Assembly (NCBI RefSeq): GCF_039555335.1
Contig: NC_092635.1
Span: forward strand, 47,822,052 to 47,886,051
Direction: 5' to 3'
From: Amphiura filiformis
Taxonomy: Eukaryota > Echinodermata > Ophiuroidea > Amphilepidida > Amphiuridae
DNA length: 64,000 nucleotides
Positions 29,001 to 41,208 of this stretch are shown here, piece by piece. The position numbers and the translations under genes are program-made. Every line of letters starts with the position of its first letter. The first letter of the stretch is position 1. Below the pieces are notes generated by a model. That model was given only the letters and a program-made list of their open reading frames with translations. It was not told the DNA's origin and searched no databases.

Positions 29001-32000
29001 GTCATTAAGGGGGTACTACACCCCTGCCCAATTTTGTGCCTATTTTTGCATTTTTCTCAAAAATTATACCGCATTGGGGACAAGTAAGATATGTATATTA
29101 TAGGGGCAAGGACTACATCTAATGCACTGAAAATTCAGCAAATCAAGGCAGGTAGTTACTGATTTATTGATCAAATATTGGTTTTCCCTCATTTTTGACT
29201 GTAACTCCACAACTGTTGTCTGTGCTGAAATAAAATTTCCAGTACAGTAGTTGTAGTCCTTGCCCCTATAATATACATATATCTTACTTGTCACCAATGC
29301 TCTATAATTTTTGAGAAAATGCAAAAATAGGAACAAAATTGGGCAGGGGTGTAGTACCCCCTTAATGGTTATGGAACAAAGGTGGAGGGCCCTGTTGCAC
29401 ATAAATTACCTTTATATACATGTACATTATGCCACGTAAAGTTAAAATTTTGTCCCACCATGAGAAGTGGATCTAATGTAACACCAAGATACTTGAATTC
29501 ATTTGTATGATCAAGCATGTCATATTGTTGAACTTGGTAAGAATGTGAGATGCACCAAATACTATATTATTTAGTTTTATTGTTAATGTTGAGAGTTAAC
29601 TCGTTTTTATTAAACCAACTAGCAATATTCTTGACATAAATAAATAAATAAATAAATAAATGTTATAAACACAATTAAATACTGGTGTATTAAAAAAAAC
29701 CCAATTTGATATTCAACGGTTATACATATCTGAACATTATATGAGAATGTCAAATTTCAAATAACAATTGAGCTACAGCACCCTTGGTGCTCTTGTTATT
29801 TTTTGAGAAAAATGCAAAAATAGTCACAAATGGTGTCACACTTAAACTGATTTCATCAAGATTTGACATTAACACTGTATGTACTCTTGCTTTATTTTCA
29901 GTTACAAAAGGAGGTGGTGGTTCCATTTCGCCATTTCTAAATGTGGATCCCAATTATTTGAATCTTGTAAGTATTTCACTCTGTGCGCATAGCGCAATAA
30001 TGCAACACGGCACAACTACACAAGCCAATGGCAGCCATCTTGGAAGGGCAAGGAAGTGAATTGCAAACTGCTCATGAGGAATTATTCATTTGAAATGTAA
30101 TTGTAGTATGTTTTCCCGTAACCCACATAGCCCAGATGGCTGCCATTGTCCAACATGCAACTCGTATTGTATTGTGACTTGGGCTGGTAATGTGATTTTG
30201 TGCTACTCACAATACCCGCTATTAAAATCATGCCTTCATTAATTACTATATGCTTTCATGTAGCAGGGGTGGAATTTCGGCAGGAGTCCGAGAGTCGACT
30301 CGCGCAGAGACTCCCGTAAAGTCCTATTGCGAGAGTCCATGTGGACTCGCGCTGGAAATGATCGGCTCAGCGAACTTACGTTTAAGTTCAACACGCCTTA
30401 AAACTCAAAGCCTGCAAAATATAAAGGAAAAGTCGCCAAAGATGCAATGACATATATGGAAGTGAAAGTACGATGACACATATATTAAAAACTTAACTTT
30501 GTTAGTTTATTTGTTAGTTTGAATGCATTATACGTAGGCCTACATATAATACCTTTTGGACTCCCGCAAGATTGTACAACGAGAATCCATTTACGGGAAT
30601 CCATGGACTCTCGCAAAACTCTCTTGCGAGAATCCACTTGGACTCCTGTGGCACTTTACGAAATTCCACCCCTGATGTAGGTGTATTTTGCCATAAAATA
30701 TATGTGCAATTACATGTACTTGTAGTGTAAGAAATAAGCAACAAACAAAATAGCGTTATAACGTTTACAAATTATGCCCTAAACTTTATGGTCTTGTGAA
30801 TATTGACAACTTGCAGTGATGCTACAAGTTAGGTCGTAGGGAATGTACTGTGAACTATCAAGCAGTAGAGAGTTTTTGGTAACATGCATGCAGACCTCGC
30901 TCCCCCCCCCCTCCCCCAGTATATGGAACAATTTCTTTCTCTTTAACAACATACATTCATTTCACAATAAACAACATACATGCATAAACTTGTGTCTTTT
31001 GTTTGATATTGATAGGGTGGTCCTCAGTTCATTGTCCCCACTGGACAGGCCAGGACAAGAGGAAGGTTTGAATTGGCTTTTTCACAGATTGGAGGCTCAG
31101 TCATGGCAGGTAAGAAGGTTGTCTATCAAGGGCTTAGGCAGCCAGCAGTGTAGGGAGTGTTTTACACACCCAAGTTTGTAAATACACACCCAGTTTTTGC
31201 CCACATGGCGTATACTTTGTACACAAATCTTAAATTTACACACCCAGGTTTTTGAATTTACACACCCAAACCTTCAAATCCTGCCTAAGACCCTGTTGTC
31301 TATTGACAACATTTTAAGTTACCGGTATCGTACATGGCCATATGTCATGAAGTGGGGTTCCTTTTCTTTTGTAAGTAAATTTCGAGGCTTGCTCATCATT
31401 TTACATTTACAAAATTTAGACCTTATATATTTAAAGTAAACATTTTCTAAAATGAAAAATGGTCAATCTTTCTACAGATGGTGACTTAATTTCTGTGGGG
31501 GCAAGTCTTTAAAGCGTCGTTGGGCAGGAAAAACCTCCTATGTGATTGTGGCCCCTGAACATGTTTAAAACAAAACTGCCAACAGGTTACATGAGAGGTT
31601 TTGCTATAAACATATTCTGGGGCCAATGATGCATCAGAGGTTTTCCTGCAAATCCAAATAATACATGAAAAAGTTGGTAAAGATGGGTGACCAGATTGAC
31701 AGTCTCATCCTCCCACTTTTTCCTATCAAAATGGAGATTTTGGCATCGGAAGAAAGCTCATATTTTTCTCATAATCCCGGCCTAGAATATATTCCGTTGG
31801 ATGTTATGAACAAAAAAGTGATAACCTCATCCCAAATTGTGGTATACCACACATGCCGTTCTATGGGCTGTTGTGAAACATGTTTTTAGTTCTAAATCCA
31901 AAACGTTTAGTGCAATTGACCTCAAAACTATATGGAATTTGATTATTTTTGTACATGCCTCAATGTGAGGTACAAAACATAATACAAAAAATCTGACCAC

Positions 32001-35000
32001 CTACCTTTAAAAAGTAGCAACTCCCCAAAAATATGTAACATCATAACCATAGAACCTTGGTGCATTGTTGAGGCAATGGCCCACCTAAAAATGTATGTTA
32101 TACTTGGACAGGAGCAGAGCATTAACCCCCTGGACACTACTGGTCATCTAACAGCATTTCTGATTGGTTGATAACTTGAAATGCTCTTTTCAATTGCCAA
32201 TTATGACTAGGCTTTAAACTATTTATGGTCAAACTTGCATTTGCAGATGATCTTATGAATACCCTCCTTGTTTGGTTCAAAATTGGACACAATATTCATT
32301 TTGGCCAATCGGCAGGTACTCCCTATTCCAGAAAAATACAGAACTAATTTTTGGGATTAAAAAATATTATCCTGTTTTGCCAAATGAAACATAGCTAAAT
32401 CCTAATCCTTTAGTTAGTCCTAACTGGCAATAAAAGTTACATTTTAATATTTGGCCAATTTTTGGGATTAAGGACCAAAAACATGTGTTTTTGGTATGCT
32501 GTGACAATCAAGCCCAAAGACTTGTACCAAGACTAATTTTAGTTTAATGCATTCTAATTTTTGGAAAAGACATGTTTCATTCTTATAACCAACCATTTAA
32601 TTGAAGTGACACAAAAAAGTGAAAATTAGAGCAAAATGTTGGCATATATTCAAGATTTTGAATGCTTAGACTTGTTCCAAGTCTTTGAATTTTGTGACTT
32701 GATTGTCAGAAAACATGCCGAAAATGCCTGTTTTTGGCTCTTTTTTCGAGAAATTTGTAAAATAGTGAACTTTTTCTTTTATCTCCAGTTAGGACTAAAT
32801 GAATGATTAGGATTGAGCTTTGTTTCAATAATACCGGGTGTCCCAAAATAAGGTTACATGTAGATTTTTGAAAATAATCTAAGTTAATGTTAACAAATAT
32901 AAATATCCTTTTCATGACATAATCTATGTACCGTCTACTAGTACCCATGTGAATGTCAAGTTCACAACATACGTACTTAATCCGCATTCCACGCATTCCT
33001 GAGCAAGCTCTTTACGTGATATAATGCAACACGAGGTTCATTATACCACCGTCACAACCACCGTGCATGGCGGGGCACTTGAGTAGGCCAAGCCGTAGCA
33101 TGGCAGATGCAGTATTTTATTTTGATAAATAAAGAATAAAACTTGTTCAGTTTTATTTTAAGAGTTCGGTCAGAAATGTAAAAACAAACAACATTTCAAG
33201 TCAATCAAATCAAAACAAAGCCTAAATGCAAAAGATTGTTATTCATTTCACTATGTTGATGAAGAGAGATACAGCGTGCAGAACTGCTTTCACCAAAAAT
33301 AATTGAAAAACGTGTTCTTCTCTAGTGACCCCCTTCCTTTATTTGTTACCATCAAGATTCAAGAAGCTCTAAAACTGATTTATTTTCAGTGTACAATATT
33401 TTATTTTTCGATATGTTTCTTTTGTTCAATAAGTTCAACAATTAAAAATTAGAGAAACATAAATGGTAATACAGAAAAAAACTCTGAAAACAAAGGTGTG
33501 CGTGTGTTCAACTTTCGCTGTGCGATATTTTGATGGTTAGCCACTCTTGACACCCCTGTCATCTTGCGCGCATAAGTTAATTTACTTTTAAGATACGGAA
33601 TTGAAACTTAGCTAATAGTTACAAGAAGGATCAATAAATAATATCTGAAAAAATGACATTGTTTTGTTGTACCATCACAAAATGCGGTTCATTTTCTACA
33701 TGTAACCTTTTTATGGGACACCTTGTATTTGTTTAATCCCAAAAAATTAGTGCTGTATTTTTCTGAAATGGGGAGTAGTTCTCATGGGGTTAAGGGGGTA
33801 CTACACCCATTGATTTTTTTTGCATTTTTTTGCATTTTGTGAAGAAATTACAAAAAAAAAATTGGACAAAGTGGTATGCAAAATGAAGGGGTAAATTTTT
33901 TCGTTTTATTGGTGGTATCGGTGTCAATGTGGCTTACATGCTTTTGAAAATAGAAGCCAAAGGAGGTACATCACTGATGATTTAAATTCACTTCATTTTG
34001 GAAAGCTTACTATCAACGGATTTCGTTAAAATTTTGGATATGTGTTGCTAACACATTAGGGAAATAATGTTGATATGTAAAATGGGAATAAGTTGTCCCT
34101 GATTTCTTTTATGACTTCATGAACTTGGTGCTCCACAACTATCAAAAAACGAACCGGTTAAAATGCTTCTATTTTCAATGTCGAGCTATATTTTGTATTT
34201 TGAACTTGCAACACTATGTCACTGAAACTTAATTAAGCCATAGGTAACAGGTTACCACAACCACACTACAGCAATGTTGAAAAAGATTGTATTTTTGTCA
34301 CCTATACCACCATATTAGGTAGTTTTCCGTAAGCTTCATTTTTGTGATTTTGGTAACTATTTTATATTTATTTGCCCAATCCAACTCAACTAGGCAATCT
34401 AAATTGTACTCACCATTTACATCCCAAGGTATTTTAGTATATCCACCTCACACATTTCCATTATATATCCAGTAACAGACAAAATATCAAAATTGATGCC
34501 TCATTATGACATGTATGATATCACAGACTATCACATGTATTCAAAATTGATGCCTGAATTTGACCTGAACCAATTGACCTATAACCTGACCTTTGATGAC
34601 CTTATAGCCTTTTTTAAGCTCTTTTCCTAACAACATATTATAGAAGATACATACATGGTGTAGTATTAAATTGTCTATGTGGAAGAGATTATTTAGGCCT
34701 ATTTAATTTATTCAGTGTTATAATCAGTGAGTATATTTCTATAGATAGTATAACAAAGGATTTAATGTATTCTATTCATGTATTCTACTTGGACATGTTC
34801 AATAGAATAAATTATGGTTTGTTATGAAACACACATCTCAGTTACCAGGATACAGTAAACAAAAAAACATATAGGGCTAAAATGATTTTTTTAAATGGTT
34901 TAAAACCACTTTGTATGTAGAGATATTTTATAAGTTCAGGACATGAGATGATGAACATATTTATATACTTTATAAATTTGCAACAAAAAAAAGAAGATGG

Positions 35001-38000
35001 GTACTGATGAAAATCAGGGTATTAAATCGCCTTAATGCACACACAATTGATGTTGTATTTACAGGTGCAGTATATGGCGCATTAAATGGAGCAAGAGTAT
35101 CTGTCAGAGAAAACCTACAAGTAGAAAGTAAACATCTAGCTGGCAAAGTGAAATTTTCACAGTAAGTTTTGTTGAAATAAGCAAATTCATGTCCTTTGTC
35201 ATTCTTAATAATTATCGTTATGAATTTGGCAGACAGCTGAATGCATACCGTATTTCGTCAAATAAACGCCCCCGGGGGGCGTTACATTTTCCCAGGGGGG
35301 GGGGCGTTTATTCAAGGTCAATTTTAGAACGATAATTCCCGTTAAAATCATTAGGTAAACTAAAACACACTCTAAAATTACGAACTAGAAACACTGACTT
35401 CTGGCTCACTTCCGGGTTTCTGATCCAGATTTTCGCCAATTATTGATGCTATTACATGTATGGACCATGTGCGCAACTTGGTAAGCTTACTACACAAGAT
35501 AGCATGGAAATATCGGCATTTTTGAAAGATCTTGGTTGAAAAAAGTGGTGGGGAGTTTATTTGAGGCGGCGACTATTTGACTAAATACGGTATTCGGCTG
35601 TCCGAGGCAGGAGTAGCAAGCGTCTTGTAAAATTGAACCATCCTTCAGTAATAGTGTCAATTGTGCATTGTACTGTTATGTAATCAAAATAATTTCAATC
35701 TTTGTACTTTGCAGAGCACTTACACAAGTCACTAAACAAGGAGCAACATCAGCAAATGCAGTAGGAGTTGTAGGTAAGCAAAAAGAATGTGCTATTCCAA
35801 TTGAAAGCCATACACCACCTATGGAAGACATGACCTTAATCTCCCACACAGGGAGTGTGAATTTCACATGAGATTATCTGAATGGGTGACTCCATTTAAG
35901 ATCTACAACCCCTGTGGGGGAGATGTCTTCAAGTCTTCCATAGGGGGTGTATGGATTTCAAAAGGAATAGCTCATTTTGGAGCAGACGACACTGAATGGG
36001 TGGCTCCATTTGAAATTCACACTCCCTGTGGGGGAGATGTCTTCATGTCTTCCATAGGGGGTCTATGGATTTCAAAAGAAATAGCCAATATCCTCAACAA
36101 ATTGGTTGTGTGTAGGAAAATGGACTATTTTGCATCGGAATTTTGCATGCATTCTACATGCCTTTATGGTGGTTGAGGTTAAAAAGTGAGGTTTGAGTTT
36201 GAAGCTTTGAGAATGCCTTCGCTTTCAGCAGTTAAATAACATGGATTACAGTTAGTCATACCATCTCAAATATTCTAAATTGCCCTGTTCTTGAGTTACA
36301 AGCAAGAAGGTCAAAGAGTTGGTCAGTTATTTTGACCACACAAGGGTTAGAAACTAAAAGTGCTCCAATTATGGAATAACAAGTCAAATAAAGAATAGTT
36401 CTCACCATCTATGTTTCATTACCTAGGAAACATCGCAAACTAGATCATGGTCACTAGAGCCTGTGGCACTGACGTGGTCTAGAGGAGTGGTGCCCCCAAT
36501 CCGTCACAATCCGTCAGTACCGTCTCAACAAGACAGTAAAATTCTCTGATCTACATGTATAGTCAAATTTACTTCAATGTGGCTCACTTTAGCATTACAA
36601 TAGCAAATTTTCAGTAAGTACCGTAATTCTAGGGTTGGCCAGCAGAAAGTGTTAAAATCTCTGGGCTGTCGGTACATTTCCAATTTTGTGCCCCTCCCCC
36701 AGTCTAGAAAAGCTGGGGGTTGACCATTATTGTCAAATATTGGGAGTAACAAAGCATTATAGACAGTACAAATTATTCCTTATTCATGACTTTATTTTAT
36801 ATACAATTTCACAAACAATTTGAGAGCATTTTCGTTAAAATCGGAGCGCTTTAAGTTTCTGACCACTGAGTGACCAAATTAACTAACCACCCCTCCCCTA
36901 ATTTGACGTTTTGCTTATACCTCAAAAATGATATGCCGCAGGTGTGTTATGTATGCGATCCACCAGTTTAAAGCCTGCGCCCCTCCGCAAAACTTCCAGT
37001 ATTGGTATGGTATTCCGCCGACACTGCTTAAAAAAGTAAATTTTAGTGAAAGATGAGTGATATGACACATTCTGTTTGATTGTGTGTCTTTTTTCCATTG
37101 TTCATGTATTGAAATCAAATCCAAGTTGCCCATTTTGTTATGATTGTTTTTCTTTTTTTTTTTTTTTACAGTATTAATGTACAATGTATTCGGTTTTACA
37201 CTGTCAAAAATACGAGGAGAGGATGATGAAATGAACACAATAGGAGCAGCTACTATCACAGGAATTCTATATAAATCATCCAGTAAGTTGATATGTCACC
37301 CGAAATGCTATGAATGGATGAGTAGACTTGGATCCGGGTTCCTCCACCAGAATTCAGTTTTTACTAAAATTCCTTCCCACAATAGACCTGATCAAACCAA
37401 TTCGATTCGATATCAGAAGGACATCTCCTTGTCAAGCCTTGAAATAAGGATTTCGGAACCAGGAGCAATTGTACTATAATTTAACAATAAATTGCTCCTG
37501 GTCTATGTCTTTGTGTGTAATTTTCCAACAGAAGCAGGAGCATTTTGCCAATCACCAGGCGCAAATTTGCTCTTTTGCGCCCCTTATTTCAAGGCCTGCT
37601 CCTTGTATTCAGAATGCATGATGTGCTCTCATGTCCCACAAAAATACTGTGTAACGTTGTTATCCGCCCCCTTAAAATGACACCTCATTTGCTAAAATTG
37701 ATCAAGGCATTCATATTTTATAAGTGAAAAAGCTTCCCAAATTCTTGTTGTTTTCTGTATTATTTTCTGTCTATTTTAATCTATATCTTAAAAAACACTT
37801 TGCCGCAAAGTCTCCCCTTTTGACATGCTGCATAACATTAATCTTAAAATGTTCTTTGACAATAAAGAACATTTTGATATTGAACTAACATTAATTTATT
37901 TCCCATTTCTAAGTTTAAAATTGTATAAATATTCTTGATAAGGTAACCTTTATAAAGGCAAATTATTTAAAAGTGGATTTGTTCTTGTATCTGTTTGATT

Positions 38001-38112
38001 TGCAGAAGGCATCAAACCTATGGCAGCGGGTGGTGCTGTAGGACTAGCAGTTTCTACATTGTGGTGCTTATATAACAACAAAGACAAAACATGGGATTCA
38101 AATGCGTTATGA
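26013..38112 (+). CDS. TIMM23: TIMM23, mitochondrial import inner membrane translocase subunit Tim23 (7 coding exons)
   Basis: Tim23 is the channel-associated core of the inner-membrane translocase that imports presequence proteins into or across the inner membrane. Coding exons are 26013-26091, 29902-29966, 31016-31109, 35065-35161, 35715-35773, 37172-37282 and 38006-38112. All introns are GT-AG and phases sum to 612 nt (203 aa plus TGA), close to the roughly 209 aa of vertebrate Tim23. The N terminus is a Gly/Ser-rich intermembrane-space segment. SPFLNVDPNYL (about 36-46) and FIVPTGQARTRGRFELAF (about 53-70) are family signatures. The Tim17/22/23 domain follows with four hydrophobic segments, starting near residues 66-90 (GG-x-GA-rich), 113-140, 150-168 and 172-195. 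The C terminus ends LYNNKDKTWDSNAL. Start choice: two adjacent ATGs at 26013 and 26016; the first is used here. It is divergent to NAF1. Introns of 0.5-4 kb carry SINE/MITE insertions but no exon is interrupted, so the gene looks functional. Confidence 0.96.
27606..27922. mobile_element. TTAA MITE family 2, copy 3, left part (split by composite repeat B)
   Basis: Reads TTTTGCATTTTTCTCAAAAA through TTACCAGTGTGTTATTA, matching copy 2 including the AGGTAC centre, but its left TTAA end is lost. At 27923 it is interrupted by composite repeat B. The remainder (ATTTTTTGAGAAAAATGCAA) resumes at about 29796-29832. Confidence 0.8.
29005..29365. mobile_element. TTAA MITE family 2, copy 4
   Basis: TTAAGGGGGTACTACACCCC to GGGGTGTAGTACCCCCTTAA, exact inverted tips with TTAA borders. 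The arms contain GGGGCAAGGACTACA and its mirror TGTAGTCCTTGCCCC. It is the youngest-looking copy at the tips, nested inside composite repeat B. Confidence 0.9.
29450..29640 (-). pseudogene. Non-LTR RT fragment in composite repeat B
   Basis: Reverse-complement twin of 1870-2050. Minus reading contains the coding trace of NELTLN, KT, and FKYLGVTLDP. A (TAAA)n microsatellite (29637-29662) adjoins it. Non-functional. Confidence 0.6.
30264..30674. mobile_element. MITE with CAGGGGTGGAATTTC ends in TIMM23 intron 2
   Basis: CAGGGGTGGAATTTCGGCAG then GAGTCC on the left and GGACTCCTG...GAAATTCCACCCCTG on the right are inverted. ATGTAG adjoins both ends (30258-30263 and 30675-30680), an apparent 6-bp duplication. 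The CAGGGGTGG tip is hAT-like, for which 8 bp would be expected. The interior repeats GGACTC(G/C)CG-type words. 411 bp. Confidence 0.75.
31110..32125. other. TIMM23 intron 3, proximal part
   Basis: Intron DNA. TTTACACACCCA(A/G) phrases recur four or more times at about 31160-31275. No gene seen. Confidence 0.35.
32126..33793. mobile_element. Nested inverted-repeat elements (TTAACCCC family) in TIMM23 intron 3
   Basis: Left end TTAACCCCCTGGACACTACT, right end AGTAGTTCTCATGGGGTTAA (33774-33793). Inner arms CCTATTCCAGAAAAATACAG (about 32329) and CTGTATTTTTCTGAAATGGG (about 33752) also pair. A related short element is at 59468-59687. Between the arms sits a separate element (32832-33727). Confidence 0.6.
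32832..33727. mobile_element. Mariner-like element relic with GGGTGTCCCA ends
   Basis: Ends TACCGGGTGTCCCAAAATAA then GGTTACATGTAGA, and TCTACATGTAACC then TTATGGGACACCTTGTA. The ends are inverted over about 33 bp with TA borders, as in Tc1/mariner. The 896-bp interior has no intact transposase; only scattered stop-filled frames are seen. Confidence 0.75.
33790..35060. other. TIMM23 intron 3, distal part
   Basis: Begins with one end of MITE family 2 (TTAAGGGGGTACTACACCC) sharing its TTAA with the preceding element; the opposite end is not found. The rest is AT-rich intron with TGACCT-rich words at about 34555-34610. Confidence 0.4.
35246..35592. mobile_element. MITE with TACCGTATTT ends in TIMM23 intron 4
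   Basis: TACCGTATTTCGTCAAATAA then ACGCC on the left and GGCG then ACTATTTGACTAAATACGGTA on the right, inverted with mismatches. It contains G/C runs near 35272-35305. It is inserted into an older repeat shared with about 7645-7672. Confidence 0.75.
35795..36093. repeat. CACACAGGGAGT inverted-repeat MITE, copies 2 and 3 in TIMM23 intron 5
   Basis: Starts GCTATTCCAATTGAAAGCCA 20 bp after the exon 5 donor. The second arm (TCTTCCATAGGGGGTGTATG then GGAATAGC) is followed by a further half-unit (CACTCCCTGTGGGGGAGATG then CAAAAGAAATAGCC). Confidence 0.75.
37433..37598. mobile_element. hAT-type MITE with exact 8-bp duplication in TIMM23 intron 6
   Basis: CAAGCCTTGAAATAAGG and CCTTATTTCAAGGCCTG are inverted over 17 bp with one mismatch. 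CTCCTTGT is duplicated at 37425-37432 and 37599-37606. Inside is a second stem (AGGAGCAATT and AATTGCTCCT). It interrupts a fragment of the large foldback MITE (compare 49370-49432). Confidence 0.88.
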
Positions 38113-38660
38113 TGAAACACCAAAGAACAGACTATATGAGAAAAAAACTTTTTATTGGCAGAGATCATTGAATTCTCACAAAACTATATTGTGGACTGCA
38201 AAATGAACACAAAACCAAGTGTGTATATTATATTTGAATAGGCAGTTGTGTCTAGATTGAGAGATGTATTATATCAGAGTGAAGAAAGACAGATTGGACA
38301 AAGAACCTTTCCAGTATACTGTAAAAGTGGAATTTTTGGCGGAACATTAATTTTCACGCTCAACACAGCTACCGTGAAAATAAAAATGCGCAAAATATGT
38401 TTATTTTATGGATAGGTCTATGTAGAAAACTTCAAAATCGCAAGTAGTTCAAAATTGGCAAAGCGCGGAAAATTATATGCACAAAAAAACACCACTTTTA
38501 CAGTACGGTATTTCAAGTTGCAGAAACTTGAATGTTTTATTGACATAAAATTTGATCAATTGAGCCCATATGTATTGGTCGAGCTATGAGTTTTAAAATA
38601 TTGGATGAAACGAAGTTGAGTCCAATACTTACTAACTCATAGCGAGATCAATAAATATTG
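38113..38660 (+). other. TIMM23 3' flank / probable 3' UTR
   Basis: This is sequence after the TIMM23 stop codon. The first good poly(A) signal is AATAAA at 38651-38656, which would give a 3' UTR of roughly 550 nt. The interval includes an inverted-repeat unit (38328-38506) whose ends read CTGTAAAAGTGG and CCACTTTTACAGTA. That unit would then be transcribed as a hairpin. Confidence 0.4.
38327..38507. repeat. MITE with ends TACTGTAAAAGTGG (copy in TIMM23 3' flank)
   Basis: Inverted ends TACTGTAAAAGTGG and CCACTTTTACAGTA enclose about 180 bp. A related copy in the opposite orientation lies near 17150-17310 in a NAF1 intron. The two share the stretch around GCTCAACACAGCTACCGTGAAAA (written here in the 38-kb orientation) and ATTTTATGGATAGGTCTA. 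Such short non-autonomous DNA transposons are common in marine invertebrate genomes; the superfamily is not clear. Confidence 0.6.
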
Positions 38661-39099
38661 TGAGTAAAGCATCCAATTTTATCATTATTATGTTTTGGAT
38701 CCAATATTTTCACACACTTGGACTCATCAAAACATAATAATGGTTAATATTCAATGTGGAGTTCCAGTGCCGTATATTCATATCCAGTGTGCATTTCAGT
38801 AATTCAAAAAACATACTGTAATAATATATCCATCTTACCTCGGATATGGTGTAGACCTTTCCTGCATAGTGTACAAACATTACTACAGAGTTCAACTCAA
38901 TGTTATAAATCAAAATTGTGATATTCAAGCAATTTAGCAATGCCATTTTGACCACATTTGGCACTAAGTAAAGTATTCTCATGAACCATGGTTGGTTTAC
39001 CAACTCAGACCCCACCCAAATGTTGCTGTACTCTCTCAAGAGGTTTTTGATGCATCGATGACTGCTACACAATTCATTGGCTATTTTATTCATTCACAC

Positions 39100-40030
39100 A
39101 CAAAAAATACTCGGTGAATTGTTCAATTAGAGTCATATCATGCTCGCTAAGAGTTCCTGAATCTTAATCCTTACAGCCCAACAAAATAATGCATGTTTCT
39201 TTGTTTGTATAGTAGATATCAATACACAGCACAGAACCTCTACATCTAACAACAAACGACACAGTTATGTCAAACTTTCAGTTACTGTAACTATGTCCAG
39301 TATGGTGTACTGTACACTTTGATCACTGGTGTTTACAATAAGGAATACAAAGTATGAAGAAGATATGGGCAATGCTGCCCAGGGCTAGCCTCCCGGGCCA
39401 GGGCTGTAGTACCATAACTATTTCTGATACACATGATTCAAGCTAGTTCCCGATACCTCGGGGAAATAGCTTGCTCTATTTCCCCTCTAACCATGTAGTA
39501 TTTGTATACTGCCGGCTAGGGGTGAAGAAGTGTCAGTGTGCAAATGAATAGATGATTTTGCTGTGATTCACACAATTAAAGAGTACAAATGTAACTAATA
39601 TGTACTTCCAAACCTATTTGAATATTCATATTGGCAGTTTGCTAATCTCTGTATCACACGCTGTTATGTAAATATGAGAAACTATTTTGAGTGTAATGTT
39701 ATGGAGAAATTGTTGTATGGATGTTTTGTGAACACAATCTTAGATGAAGAATGAATAATGCTGATTATTATGTGATGATATATGAATGTGTCCTAATATT
39801 GCCCCAAAAATATTTTTTGATGCCCCCTCCAGTTTTACGGCAAAACAATTTATCCTTTTTGCTGCAATTTTGTACAAAATTGGTTGATTTTGCCCTCCTT
39901 GAAGGCTTGAAATTCATGTTTCATGTTGGCCTCCCTGGAATGCCTTTCTTTGGGAAGTGGGTAGGAGAAATGACACTACCATGACTACCATACCATCGCC
40001 TATGGCCCCCTATATCACATATACAAATGG
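39100..40030. other. Intergenic DNA downstream of TIMM23
   Basis: AT-rich, no supported ORF or repeat family. A stretch about 39410-39480 has palindromic GGGAAATAGC words. No gene recognised. Confidence 0.3.
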
Positions 40031-40036
40031 GAATTA

Positions 40037-40232
40037 ATGGGCTATTCTAGTTGAAACCATACACCCCCTATGGAAGACATGACCTTAATCTTCCACGCAT
40101 GGAGTGTGAATTTCACATTGAGTCGCCCATTCAGGTATACCCCATAGTGAAATTCGCACTCCCTGTGTGGAGAATTTAAGGTCATGTCTTCCATGCATGG
40201 GGGTGTATGGATTTCAACTGAAATATTCCAAT
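40037..40232. repeat. CACACAGGGAGT inverted-repeat MITE, copy 4
   Basis: The best-preserved copy: GGGCTATTCTAGTTGAAACC to GGATTTCAACTGAAATATTCC. Both arms carry GGAAGACATGACCTTAA(T) or its mirror and the (A/T)GGAGTGTGAATTTCA core. Confidence 0.8.
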
Positions 40233-41029
40233 GTGCATGTGACACAAATCTGATCCAATCAGGCTAAAGTCGGCAATAATGAAACTGAGATATAGGCAAA
40301 AAGTGAGGAGAGAAAAAACATCGGAAAATGGACAAATAAAAGGTTCATAACTTTGCAATCAAGTATTCAAGAGACCTAGGGATTCAACATCAGTAAGTGC
40401 TGGTACTGAGCAAGTTAGTAGTAACTCATTTTTCAATATTTCTGACTTTGGCCTGAGTGTATCAGATCAGGTCACATATGGTATTAATCTTTATCTGAAG
40501 AACTATTATGTTTTTTAAAGTTTTTAATTTTCAAAATATTTGGCTGGAGTGAAAGTGAATTTGATTTTGAAATCCTGTGGAGACTTGTGTTTGTAATCAG
40601 CTGTGTGCGGTTTGAGTGGTAGAGTCCAAGAAGAATAATAGAATATATTTTTATTGATTTATGATAATCAAGGTATTGTTTTAACCATATAGGAATCAAT
40701 TGTTGACACACCTAAAGTACATCCTAATATTTGTGCTTGAGTGACAAATATAAATTATTTAAACCGAGGAGAAGAGACCAGTCTCCACCATGTTAGTGTG
40801 TCGCCTGTAAAGGGCAAAATAGTGTACCTGCGGACATTAGCGCCAGCCAATCTGGCTTGAAATGTGGGGGGGGGGACATTCAGCCTGAATTGTCAAGAAG
40901 TTGCTCATTTTGCTCAAGGTGGGGGACATGTCCCGCTGTATTGGGGTATTTTAGCCCAATTTCATGCTGTTTTACAGGATTTTCTACTACTTCCTGGATA
41001 TTTCACAAGCTTTAAATCGCACACCTGTC

Positions 41030-41155
41030 CCACACAGGGAGTATGTATTTCAAATTGGGTTACCTGAATCTGTGACTCCATTTGAAATCTACACCCCCTG
41101 TGTGGGAGATTAAGGTCATATCTTCCATAGGTGTTTCAACTGGAATTACCCAATT
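41030..41155. repeat. CACACAGGGAGT inverted-repeat MITE, copy 5 (partial)
   Basis: Contains CCCACACAGGGAGTATGTAT and its mirror CCCCCTGTGTGGGAGATTAA, ending GTTTCAACTGGAATTACCC. The left tip is replaced. Confidence 0.65.
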
Positions 41156-41208
41156 CATTGTAGACTAACAGGCCCATAGCTTTATAATGCTCAAGCTTAA
41201 GGGCTCGC

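Larger units (their letters stand above)
27923..29795 (+). mobile_element. Composite repeat, copy B, inserted into a MITE
   Basis: Starts GCTCAATTTGCAAAGCAAATTGAG (terminal hairpin) and ends CAGCACCCTTGGTGCTCTTG. It sits inside MITE family 2 copy 3. Comparison with intact copies shows the insertion site GTGTTATTA/TTTTTTGAG with TTA gained, so a 3-bp duplication. It carries MITE family 2 copy 4 at 29005-29365 and the FKYLGVTLDP RT relic (minus). Its outer blocks match 4060-5099 and 1709-2143; its middle (28650-29004) does not. It lies in TIMM23 intron 1. Three-bp TWA duplications occur in PIF/Harbinger elements, but no transposase or matching ends confirm that. Confidence 0.7.

Noticed and set aside
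27923-29795. Helitron as the identity of composite repeat B, because of the 3' hairpin before CTTG
   Set aside because: Helitrons end in CTRR and start with TC without target duplication; here the end is CTTG, the start is GCTC, and 3 bp are gained at the insertion site.
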